Shown here: one piece after another, positions 13,533 through 22,786 of the stretch
Numbering within the stretch: the first letter of the stretch is position 1
Layout of the letters: each line of letters opens with the position of its first letter
From: DAIDKA01 sp036489445
GTDB lineage: Bacteria; Pseudomonadota; Gammaproteobacteria; Steroidobacterales; Steroidobacteraceae
Assembly: GCA_036489445.1 (NCBI GenBank)
Contig: DASXFV010000005.1
Location: 1 to 35,224, forward strand
DNA: 35,224 nucleotides
Direction: 5' to 3'
The notes under the pieces: model-generated
What the model was told of the DNA's origin: nothing
Seen by the model: only the letters and a program-made list of their open reading frames with translations
Databases searched by the model: none
Translations under genes and position numbers: made by a program

Positions 13533-14503
13533 GGCAGTTCCACGGTCGCCGGTGCACGCTGCTGCGCGATGATGCCCGCCGCGCCACGTGCCAGCAGCTG
13601 CTCACCGACGCGCACGCCCAGAGCGGCCGCCGCGGCCAGCGCCGGCTGGGCAGCTTCGCCCGCCCACCGCGCCTGATCCTCGCAATCGATGGAACTTGAG
13701 CCATCCAGCGCACACACGCTGGCACTGAGGCTCAGCCCATCACCGTTGATAATCGCCAGCGCGCCCAGCGGCACCTGGCAGCCGCCCTCCACGCGGCGCA
13801 ACAACGCGCGTTCGGCCGTCACGGCCACGCGCGTGGCGGCATGGTCCAGCACGCGCAGCCATTGCAAGGCGGGTTCATCGCCCGCCCGGGCACACACACC
13901 GATGGCGCCCTGTGACACCGCGGGCGGCATCACGGCAGGTTCGAGGTGCGCGGCAATGTGCGCGGCCAGATCCAGGCGCTTCAAACCCGCGGTGGCGAGC
14001 ACAATGGCATCGTACTTGCCCTGTTCCAGCCGCTCGATACGCGTCGGCACATTGCCCCGCAGTTCCACCAAGGTCAGATCCGGTCGCGCACGCAACAGAA
14101 ATGCCCGTCGCCGCAGGCTGCTCGTGCCCACGCGTGCGCCCTGCGGCAGATCCCGCAGTGAGGTCCCCTGGCGGGTCAGCAACGCATCGCGGGGATCTTC
14201 GCGCTCCAGGACTGCGGCCAGTTCCAGCCCATCCGCGATCAGCGTCGAGAGATCCTTCAGCGAATGCACGGCGATGTCGACCTCGCCGGCCAGCTGCGCA
14301 CGATCGATCTCCCGCGTAAAGAATGCCCGGCCCCCCGCGGCCCACAGCGGGATGTCGGTGCGCAGGTCACCCTCGGTCTTGATATGCACCAGCTGCACCG
14401 CCGGAGCGCCGGGTTGCGCGCGGATCAGATCCGCCACGCGGTGCGCCTGCCACAAAGCCAGCGCCGAGGCCCGGGTACCGATACGCAGGATCCGCTCGGT
14501 CAT
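13529..14503 (-). CDS. hemC: Porphobilinogen deaminase (hydroxymethylbilane synthase) HemC
   Basis: This 324-aa enzyme polymerises four porphobilinogens into hydroxymethylbilane. The start is the ATG at 14503 (MTERILRIGTRAS), which overlaps the response-regulator stop as ATGA; a longer frame would extend into that gene. The catalytic aspartate is D84 in HSLKDLSTL, and the dipyrromethane cofactor cysteine is C242 in EGGCQVPLGA, the same numbers as in E. coli, which supports this start. Other signatures are GTSSLRRRAF and ELRGNVPTRIERLEQG. The usual MKDVP after HS is replaced by LKDLS. Confidence 0.96.
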   Translation of the reverse strand: MTERILRIGTRASALALWQAHRVADLIRAQPGAPAVQLVHIKTEGDLRTDIPLWAAGGRAFFTREIDRAQLAGEVDIAVHSLKDLSTLIADGLELAAVLEREDPRDALLTRQGTSLRDLPQGARVGTSSLRRRAFLLRARPDLTLVELRGNVPTRIERLEQGKYDAIVLATAGLKRLDLAAHIAAHLEPAVMPPAVSQGAIGVCARAGDEPALQWLRVLDHAATRVAVTAERALLRRVEGGCQVPLGALAIINGDGLSLSASVCALDGSSSIDCEDQARWAGEAAQPALAAAAALGVRVGEQLLARGAAGIIAQQRAPATVELP

Positions 14504-15222
14504 GATTCCTCTCCCGACAGGAAGCGGTAACCCACCCCCCACACGGTCAGGAAGTGCAGCGGATTGGCGGGATCGCGTTCGAAACGCTTGCGCAGCTTCA
14601 GGATGAAATTGTCGACCGTGCGCGTGGAGGGGAACACGTCATAACCCCACACTTTCTCCAGCAGGTCCTCGCGCGAGACGATCTCCCCGGTCTTCTCGGC
14701 CAGCACCTTGAGGATCATGGCTTCCTTTTCCGTCAGTTCCTGGACTTCACCGTTCCAGGACGTGGCGCGGAAGGCACGGAAGTCCACCTGGTTGCCGGCG
14801 AACTTCAGCACATCCGAGCCCTGTGACCGGGCACTGGCCCGGTACCAGTCCCAACGCCGCAGGATGGCGCGCACCCGCAGCAGGAACTCCTGCAGGTGAA
14901 AGGGCTTGGCCAGGTAATCATCACCACCGGCTTCGAGGCCGCGGATCCGATCCGCCGCATCCCCACGTGCCGTCAGGAACAGCACCGGGGTGGTGGTGCC
15001 GCGCGCGCGCAGCGTGCTGCACACCTCGAAGCCGTCCATGCCCGGCAACATCACATCCAGGATGATGAGATCGCAGCTGCGGGTATCGAACCACTCCACG
15101 GCCTTGCCCCCATCCGCGACAGTGTCGACCTCATAGCCTTCGGCACGCAGGTTCTCGACCACCCCGGCCGCCAGGTGCGGATCATCCTCCACGACCAGGA
15201 CGTGGTAGAGCGGTTCGTTCAT
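14500..15222 (-). CDS. OmpR-family response regulator inside the haem operon
   Basis: This 240-aa DNA-binding regulator has an N-terminal receiver domain with the acidic pair VEDD, the phosphorylated aspartate in LIILDVMLPGMDG, and the lysine in YLAKPF. A C-terminal winged helix follows, with LTEKEAMILKVLAEKTGEIV, WGYDVFPSTRTVDNFILKLR and GVGYRF. It overlaps the histidine kinase gene upstream and hemC downstream by 4 nt each, so it is translated as part of the haem operon. Regulation of tetrapyrrole synthesis is a natural inference; no target site can be shown. Confidence 0.95.
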   Translation of the reverse strand: MNEPLYHVLVVEDDPHLAAGVVENLRAEGYEVDTVADGGKAVEWFDTRSCDLIILDVMLPGMDGFEVCSTLRARGTTTPVLFLTARGDAADRIRGLEAGGDDYLAKPFHLQEFLLRVRAILRRWDWYRASARSQGSDVLKFAGNQVDFRAFRATSWNGEVQELTEKEAMILKVLAEKTGEIVSREDLLEKVWGYDVFPSTRTVDNFILKLRKRFERDPANPLHFLTVWGVGYRFLSGEES

Positions 15223-16325
15223 GAGTGCTCCGCCGTCGCGGCGGCCGGTGCCGCCACTTCAGCCCGCGGCCAGTGCAACTGGAATTCGGCGCCGCGCCCC
15301 AACCCCTCGCTGCTGGCGCTGACGCGACCGCCCGTCAGCTGCATGAGCCGCTCGACAATGAAGAGCCCCAGGCCGGTGCCGTAGTAACTGCTGCCCGCAC
15401 CGGCATTGAGACGTGAAAACTTGCGGAACAACTGCGGTTGATCCGAGACACGAAAGCCGATGCCGGTGTCGCGCACGGCCAGTTCAATCTCCTGCGCGGT
15501 GGCGCAGGCCGTCAACGTGACCTTGCCGCCGCCCACCGGCGCGACTGCCGCCAACGCGTTTTCCAGGATATTGCGCACCACCGCATCCACGGCGATCGGG
15601 TCGGACAGCACTTGCAGCTGCGCGGGGATCCGCGACTCGATGCTGATGTGATCGATCTGGGCGCGCTCCAGGTATTGGCTGATGACCCGAGTCACCGCGG
15701 CATCCAGGGTGACCGCCTCGCGCTTCAGCTCCATGCGGCCATGCGACAGCCGCGAGCTGTCCAGGATCTGGCCCACCATGGTTTCCATGCGGGTCAGATC
15801 GGAGAGCATGCGATCCATCAGGGCGCGAGAGCGTTCCGGTGGCAGCTGCCGCAGGCTCATGGTCTCGAGTGACAGCTGCAGGCTGGCCAATGGCGTCTTG
15901 AACTGATGGGACACCAGCGCCAGGAACTGCTCCTGTTCATTCAAGACGCGCGTCTCGGCACGCAGGGCCGCGAAGATGGCACCGATGCAGGTCCACAACA
16001 CAAACAGAAAGAACCCGCCCTCCCACAGGTACTGCGTCAGGCGGTGGTGCTGTTCGCTCAGCATCAGGGCATGGCGCTGGGGTCCCACGGTCACCTCATC
16101 GGCACTCACATACAGGTCGGGAAACAGCGCCTGGATGCGTGCCACCGGCATGCCGGCGGCGAACATGGTGCGGGCCGCCGCGCTTTGCTGATCGTAGAGC
16201 CTGATCAGGCTCGCGGTTTTTTCCGCGCCGCGCTCGTGCTGGTCATACAGCCAATAGCCCACCTGCACCGCGGCCACAATGACCAGCAGCAGCACCGTGA
16301 TCTGGAATACGCGGGTGCGCTTCAT
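15219..16325 (-). CDS. Membrane-bound sensor histidine kinase inside the haem operon
   Basis: This 368-aa kinase partners the adjoining response regulator. Membrane helices lie at about residues 7-26 and 103-121, with a periplasmic segment of about 75 residues between them. The H-box is LALVSHQFKTPLASLQ with phospho-acceptor His140. Then come the N-box VRNILENALAAV, G1 DTGIGF, the F-box LFRKFSRL, and G2 GTGLGLFIVERL. The start is set to the ATG at 16325 (MKRTRVFQ), because the longer frame would cover the hemL end and lacks a signal. It begins 7 nt after the hemL stop. The periplasmic part has no recognised ligand domain, so the stimulus is unknown. Confidence 0.93.
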   Translation of the reverse strand: MKRTRVFQITVLLLVIVAAVQVGYWLYDQHERGAEKTASLIRLYDQQSAAARTMFAAGMPVARIQALFPDLYVSADEVTVGPQRHALMLSEQHHRLTQYLWEGGFFLFVLWTCIGAIFAALRAETRVLNEQEQFLALVSHQFKTPLASLQLSLETMSLRQLPPERSRALMDRMLSDLTRMETMVGQILDSSRLSHGRMELKREAVTLDAAVTRVISQYLERAQIDHISIESRIPAQLQVLSDPIAVDAVVRNILENALAAVAPVGGGKVTLTACATAQEIELAVRDTGIGFRVSDQPQLFRKFSRLNAGAGSSYYGTGLGLFIVERLMQLTGGRVSASSEGLGRGAEFQLHWPRAEVAAPAAATAEHS

Positions 16326-16332
16326 GCGTGCC

Positions 16333-17646
16333 TCAAGCCCCCGCGATCGCCACGGACTCGGCCAGAGCGGCGGCGAAGCGGCGCAGATCGTCCTCGCCAT
16401 GGGCCAGCGAGACGAAGCTCACCTCATAGGCGGACGGCGCGGTATAGATGCCGCGCTCCAGCATCGCATGGAACAGTTTGCGGAAGCGCATGCCGGCCTC
16501 CGGGGACAGTGTGGCCGCGCGACGCAGCGTCGACTCATCATGCAGCGATAGCCACAGCAGTGAGCCCAAGCGGACCAGGTGCAGGGGAAAGCCTGCCGTC
16601 TCGAGCACGGGCGCCAGCAATTGCGCGAGCTGCGCGCCGCGGGTTTCCAGCTGCTGCCAGGCCTGTTCGCGCTCCAATACATCCAGCGTCGCGATACCGG
16701 CGGCCATGGCCACCGGGTTACCCGACAGCGTCCCGGCCTGGTAGGTATCCCCATCGGGTGCCAGGCGGCTCATGATGGCCCGCGAGGCCCCAAAAGCGCC
16801 CACCGGCATCCCACCGCCGATGATCTTGCCGAAGGTGGCCATATCCGGCGTAATGCCGTAGTGCTCGGCCGCGCCGCCGCGCGCCACGCGGAAACCGGAA
16901 ATCACCTCATCAAATATCAACAAGGCGCCATGGCGCCGGGTCTCCTCCCGCAGCAGCTGCAGGAAGGCGCTGCGCTGCAGGAGCAACCCGTGATTGGCGG
17001 GGACGGGTTCGATGATCACCGCGGCAATGGCGGCACCTTCGCGGGCAAAGAGGTCGCGCAGCGCCTGTTCATCATCCAGGGGCAGCACGCGCGTGGCCGC
17101 CACGAACCCTGCCGGAACCCCGGCCGATGAGGCGGTGCCGAACGTGGCGAGCCCGGAGCCCGCGGCCACCAGCAGATGATCCGCATGCCCGTGGTAGCAG
17201 CCGGCGAATTTGACGATCAGATCGCGCCCGGTGGCGGCACGTGCCAGCCGGATGGCACTCATGGTGGCTTCGGTGCCGGAGGACACGAAGCGCACCTGCT
17301 CCAGTCCCGGATAGGACTTCACGACGCGTTCGGCCAGCTCCACTTCCGCCTCACAGGGCGCGCCAAAGGTGGTGCCGTGGCGGCAGGCCTGATGGATGGC
17401 CTCAATCACATCGGGGTGGGCATGGCCCAGGATCAGCGGTCCCCAGGAGCCCACGAAATCCAGGTAGCGATTGCCATCGACATCAAAGATGTAAGGCCCC
17501 GATCCGCGGGCGATGAACAGCGGCGAGCCGCCCACCGCGCGAAAGGCCCGCACCGGCGAATTGACGCCGCCCGGAATCACGTGCAGCGCCCGTTCGTACA
17601 GCTGTCCGGATCGGACGTGCGGTTCGCTCTTGTACATGCTGCTCAC
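16333..17646 (-). CDS. hemL: Glutamate-1-semialdehyde 2,1-aminomutase HemL
   Basis: This 437-aa PLP enzyme makes 5-aminolevulinate from glutamate-1-semialdehyde. It has the N-terminal IPGGVNSPVRAF, FVSSGTEATMSAIRLARAATG, the PLP aspartate in LIFDEVISGFR (D246) and the PLP lysine K274 in TFGKIIGGGMPVG. YQAGTLSGNPVAMAAG is also typical. The start at 17646 is a GTG overlapping the hemA stop (GTGA), with GGGGA upstream; an ATG three codons later (17637) is an alternative. It works directly after HemA, the product of the preceding gene. Confidence 0.97.
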   Translation of the reverse strand: MSSMYKSEPHVRSGQLYERALHVIPGGVNSPVRAFRAVGGSPLFIARGSGPYIFDVDGNRYLDFVGSWGPLILGHAHPDVIEAIHQACRHGTTFGAPCEAEVELAERVVKSYPGLEQVRFVSSGTEATMSAIRLARAATGRDLIVKFAGCYHGHADHLLVAAGSGLATFGTASSAGVPAGFVAATRVLPLDDEQALRDLFAREGAAIAAVIIEPVPANHGLLLQRSAFLQLLREETRRHGALLIFDEVISGFRVARGGAAEHYGITPDMATFGKIIGGGMPVGAFGASRAIMSRLAPDGDTYQAGTLSGNPVAMAAGIATLDVLEREQAWQQLETRGAQLAQLLAPVLETAGFPLHLVRLGSLLWLSLHDESTLRRAATLSPEAGMRFRKLFHAMLERGIYTAPSAYEVSFVSLAHGEDDLRRFAAALAESVAIAGA

Positions 17647-18920
17647 TCGTCATCCCCTGCGTCGGTCCCGCGGCTGAGGCGGGCTTCTCTAAAAAAGGCC
17701 TCGGTAACCTCCGGACCCGCGTGCTCCGCAGCAGCCCTGAGTCCCGATAGCGGCAGATGCGCCAGACGATGGGCGAGCGCGCGACCCCAACCGGTCAGCT
17801 GATTGCGCTGACCCTCATCCAGATCCGGCAGCACCTCGCGCAGCAACCGGCTCACTTCCCCGGCAGTGATGCGCTCGAAATCATCGCGCAGCCGCGCCAA
17901 CTGCGGCCCGATGGCGCGCGCCGCCAATTCGCTGCGCAGCCGCGCCAGGTGCGAATCGATGGCGGCCCGCACCGGCGCCAGGCGCAGCAGGTGCTCGACC
18001 CGGCCATCGCGGGCAGTCTGCACCAGATCATCCATACCCACACGCGCGAAATCCAGCACCCGCGCGGCGTCCACATCCACATTCGGCGGCAGGCCAAAAT
18101 CCATCAACAGCGGCCGCGCGTGGACGAGCTTCACCAGCACGTCGCGATCAATCGCCGGCTCGGTGGCGCCACTGGCGCACACCAGAGCGGCACAGCCCAG
18201 CGCCGCGGGGTCCTGCCGGAAGGCCTGCAATGACACCGCACTGGCATCCAATTCCGTGGCCAGCTGCTGGGCCGCATCGAGAGTGCGGTTGATGACCGTG
18301 ACCGCCACGCCGCGATCGCGCAACCGCAGGCCGCAGCGACGGGTCATGGGCGAGACGCCCACCAGACCCACCGGACCCAGTTTGCGCCCCTCCAGGTGCT
18401 GCATCACCCTGCCGACGGCGAGGTCCGCCAGCGAGGGTGCATCGTGTGTGGCAATCCGGTGGGCATGGCGAGCCATGTTCATGGCTTCACTGAGGATGCG
18501 ATCCAGCAGCGGACCGCAGACCCGTGCCTCACGTGCCGCCTGCCAGGCCGCCCGCAGCTGCACATAGATTTCCTGCTCGCCCGCCTGCGCCGAATCCATG
18601 CCACAGGCAACCAGCAGCAGATGCTCGACGGCGGCCTCACCGGTCCAGGCGCGCAAGGTGGCCGTGGCCTCCCCCGGGAGGGGTTCGCGGCCGGTCAGCG
18701 CCCGGAACACCTCGGCGCGCCGGTCAAGGGCCGGTTCGGCCGTGGCGTAGATGATTTCCACCCGGTTGCAGGTGGACAGGTACATGACCTCGGCGCCCTG
18801 CAGCGCCTCGCGCAGGACCTGTAAGCGGTGGGCAAGGGCATCCTTGGACACCGCAAATTGCGCCACCTGGCCGGCGCTTGCGTGCCGATACGACACGCCC
18901 ACAATGCCGATCCTGTGCAT
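17643..18920 (-). CDS. hemA: Glutamyl-tRNA reductase HemA, divergent
   Basis: This 425-aa enzyme commits glutamyl-tRNA(Glu) to haem synthesis by NADPH reduction to glutamate-1-semialdehyde. The catalytic cysteine is present (C51 in LSTCNRVEI), and length and helical C-terminus are normal. Several usual signatures are altered. The APV-x-x-RE block after the N-terminal GxxH is AGQVAQFA. GEPQILGQ is GEQEIYVQ (114-121). The glycine-rich G-A-G-E loop of the NADPH domain is GVSPM (188-192). The usual VRTET region is AHRIATHDA. Operon position ahead of hemL supports the function. It lies 75 bp after eda on the same strand and may have its own promoter there. Confidence 0.88.
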   Translation of the reverse strand: MHRIGIVGVSYRHASAGQVAQFAVSKDALAHRLQVLREALQGAEVMYLSTCNRVEIIYATAEPALDRRAEVFRALTGREPLPGEATATLRAWTGEAAVEHLLLVACGMDSAQAGEQEIYVQLRAAWQAAREARVCGPLLDRILSEAMNMARHAHRIATHDAPSLADLAVGRVMQHLEGRKLGPVGLVGVSPMTRRCGLRLRDRGVAVTVINRTLDAAQQLATELDASAVSLQAFRQDPAALGCAALVCASGATEPAIDRDVLVKLVHARPLLMDFGLPPNVDVDAARVLDFARVGMDDLVQTARDGRVEHLLRLAPVRAAIDSHLARLRSELAARAIGPQLARLRDDFERITAGEVSRLLREVLPDLDEGQRNQLTGWGRALAHRLAHLPLSGLRAAAEHAGPEVTEAFFREARLSRGTDAGDDE

Positions 18921-18973
18921 ACCGCCAGCTGACCACTACGTCGCGCCGGAAGTGTCACCAAACGGTCATGGCA

Positions 18974-18989
18974 ACCGGCAATAGCCGGT
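18974..18989 (-). terminator. Hairpin between eda and hemA
   Basis: ACCGGC-tatt-GCCGGT on the minus strand is a perfect 6-bp stem just past the eda stop codon. No T-run follows, so it is at best a weak or partial terminator separating eda from the haem operon. Confidence 0.3.
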
Positions 18990-18995
18990 CCGGGT

Positions 18996-19640
18996 TCAGC
19001 CGTGGCGCGGCAGTCCGGCGGCGTCTCGGGCCAGGGCCTCGATCCCCGCCCAGTCGCCGTCTTCGACCAGGCCAGGCGGAGCAATCCAGGAGCCGCCCAC
19101 GCACAGCACGTTGTCCAGCTTCAGGAACGAGGGGGCGGTGGCGCGAGAAATGCCACCAGTGGGGCAGAACGCCACCTGGGCGAAGGGGCCCATGAAGGCC
19201 TGCAGCATCGGTACGCCCCCCGCTTGCTGGGCGGGGAAGAACTTCAGCGTGTCAAAACCCAACTGCAGCGCCTGCAGGATCTCCCCGGGGGTGGCAATCC
19301 CGGGCAGTAGCGGCAATCGGGCCGCGGCGGCCGCCTCGGCCAGCTGCGCAGTCAGCCCGGGGGTCACCGCAAACTGGGCTCCCACTGCTGCCGCGCGCGC
19401 GAAATCCTGCGGCCACAGCAGCGAGCCTGCGCCCACCACCGCATCCGGGACCGCGACACGCATGGCCGCGATGACGTCCCATGCCAGCGGCGTGCGCAGC
19501 GCGACTTCCAGGACCTGAAGTCCGCCGGCATACAGTGCCTGCGCCAGAGGCACGGCCTGCTCCAGCTTCTGCACTGTCAGTACGGGAATGACCGGCGTCA
19601 GCGCCAATACCTCACGAATCCTCATGAGTGCAATCTGCAC
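18996..19640 (-). CDS. eda: KDPG aldolase (2-dehydro-3-deoxyphosphogluconate aldolase) Eda
   Basis: This 214-aa class I aldolase splits KDPG into pyruvate and glyceraldehyde 3-phosphate in the Entner-Doudoroff pathway. The Schiff-base lysine is K133 in TLKFFPA and the proton-transfer glutamate is E45 in LEVALRT, with the same numbering as E. coli Eda. That supports the GTG at 19640, which has AGGA about 11 nt upstream, over an ATG five codons later. FCPTGGIS and CVGGSW are conserved phosphate-site blocks. It is divergent from zwf across 67 bp. The dehydratase gene edd is not in the window. Confidence 0.96.
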   Translation of the reverse strand: MQIALMRIREVLALTPVIPVLTVQKLEQAVPLAQALYAGGLQVLEVALRTPLAWDVIAAMRVAVPDAVVGAGSLLWPQDFARAAAVGAQFAVTPGLTAQLAEAAAAARLPLLPGIATPGEILQALQLGFDTLKFFPAQQAGGVPMLQAFMGPFAQVAFCPTGGISRATAPSFLKLDNVLCVGGSWIAPPGLVEDGDWAGIEALARDAAGLPRHG

Positions 19641-19707
19641 ATGGTGATCATTCCTGTAAAGAAATCTGCGTTATTCTGCTGCCTTCAGCATTAGGGGTGC
19701 CACAACG

Positions 19708-21171
<1,464 letters not shown>

Positions 21172-21181
21172 AGACCACACC

Positions 21182-22786
21182 ATGAGAAGGGGGAAACCAG
21201 ACGTGCAGCACTTGAGCCTGAACGATCGGGCGCAGCAGCGTCCCGCACCGAGCAGCTGGGCGCAGTACGGCGCCGGGCTCCTGATGTGCCTGCTGTGGGC
21301 CGCCGGCGCCGGCCCTGTGGTGGCACAGGCCCCTGCGGAACTCGCGCGCGCCACGGAGGCGGATCATCAGCAGATGATGCGGCAACTGGGAATTACCAAG
21401 TTGCGCCCGGGCCCCAATGGCGATGCCAATGCTCCCAATCATGCCAATTACGATGAATCGAAGGCCAACCCCTACCCGGACTATCCGGATCCGCTGCGCA
21501 TGAACGATGGCAGCAAGGTGACCACCGCGGCCCAGTGGAACAACAAGCGTCGCCCGCAGATCGTTGAGGACTTCGAGCGTGAAGTGCTGGGGCGTGTCCC
21601 GGCGCACACGCCCGCCGTCACCTTCTCCGTCAAGGCGGCCGAAAACGAACGCCTGGGATCGGTCCCCGTGAGCGCCACACTGCTGACCGGGCATCTGGAC
21701 AATTCCGGCGACCCGGCCATCAACGTGGATTTCCCGGTCATGCTGATCAAGCCCATCAACCACCAGGGGCCCATGCCGCTGCTGATCATGTTCGCGCTGG
21801 GCACCCCGCCCTTTCCATCACCCGTGCCCCCCTCTGCGGCCGATGTCGCCCGCATGAACGCCGCGCTGCGCGATGCGCTGGTTCGCGAGAATCCGGCGCT
21901 CGCCGAGGTGCTGCAGACCCATCCTGCCTGGCAGCCGATTCCCACCCCACCTTTCTTCCCGGCGCCCCGTCCGCCCAGCGACCCGATCTCGCAGCTGGTG
22001 GCCGATGGTTGGGCCGTGGCGCAGATTGATCCCACCGCCGTGCAGGCCGACAACGGCGCGGGTCTGACCCGTGGCGTCATCGGTCTGGTCAACAAGGGGC
22101 AGCCGCGCAAACCGGACGACTGGGGCGCCCTGCGTGCCTGGGCCTGGGGCGCCAGCCGGGTGCTGGATTATGTGAGCCATGATCCTGACATCGATGCCGG
22201 TCACGTGGGCATCGAGGGTGTATCCCGCTACGGCAAAGCCGCATTGATCACCATGGCCTTTGATCAGCGTTTCGCCATGGTGCTCGTGGGCTCCTCGGGC
22301 GAAGGCGGTGCCAAACCCCATCGCCGCAACTTCGGTGAAGCCGTGGAATCCCTGACCGGCGCCGGCGAATATCACTGGATGGCCGGCAACTTCCTCAAGT
22401 ACGGCGCCGCGGAAGCGCGCGGCGGCCCCAAGACCGCGGCGGACCTACCCGTGGACTCCTCGGAACTCATCGCGCTGTGCGCGCCCCGGCTGACCTTCAT
22501 CAGCTATGGATCCCCAGCCATGGGTGATGCCCTGTGGCTGGATCAGCAGGGCAGCTACATGGCCACCGTCGCCGCGGGCAAGGTGTTCCGCCTGCTCGGC
22601 GCGCACGATCTGGGCGTGGGAGATGACTACCAGCATGCGAAAAAACCCGACATCGGCGTCGGCCTCCTCGACGGTCAGCTCGCCTGGCGCCAGCATGAGG
22701 GCGGGCATACCGATGTGCCCAATTTCAAATACTTCATCGCCTGGGCCGATCGCTTCATGGGCCGCCCGGCCCCTGCCACACATTAG
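21182..22786 (+). CDS. Secreted CE15-like glucuronoyl esterase / alpha-beta hydrolase
   Basis: This 534-aa exported hydrolase has an N-terminal hydrophobic segment (YGAGLLMCLLWAAGAGPVVA) that looks like a signal peptide. The CE15 nucleophile motif is GVSRYGKAAL (S348), followed by SSGEGGA (E374) and the late GGHTDVPNF (H509), giving Ser-Glu-His in the right order. CE15 enzymes cleave ester links between glucuronic acid of xylan and lignin alcohols. A proline-rich insertion (about residues 216-265) precedes the catalytic part. The start is ATG 21182; a GTG at 21203 has a stronger AAGGGGG site and leaves a shorter signal peptide. It overlaps the convergent regulator gene by 4 nt. Confidence 0.85.
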   Translation: MRRGKPDVQHLSLNDRAQQRPAPSSWAQYGAGLLMCLLWAAGAGPVVAQAPAELARATEADHQQMMRQLGITKLRPGPNGDANAPNHANYDESKANPYPDYPDPLRMNDGSKVTTAAQWNNKRRPQIVEDFEREVLGRVPAHTPAVTFSVKAAENERLGSVPVSATLLTGHLDNSGDPAINVDFPVMLIKPINHQGPMPLLIMFALGTPPFPSPVPPSAADVARMNAALRDALVRENPALAEVLQTHPAWQPIPTPPFFPAPRPPSDPISQLVADGWAVAQIDPTAVQADNGAGLTRGVIGLVNKGQPRKPDDWGALRAWAWGASRVLDYVSHDPDIDAGHVGIEGVSRYGKAALITMAFDQRFAMVLVGSSGEGGAKPHRRNFGEAVESLTGAGEYHWMAGNFLKYGAAEARGGPKTAADLPVDSSELIALCAPRLTFISYGSPAMGDALWLDQQGSYMATVAAGKVFRLLGAHDLGVGDDYQHAKKPDIGVGLLDGQLAWRQHEGGHTDVPNFKYFIAWADRFMGRPAPATH

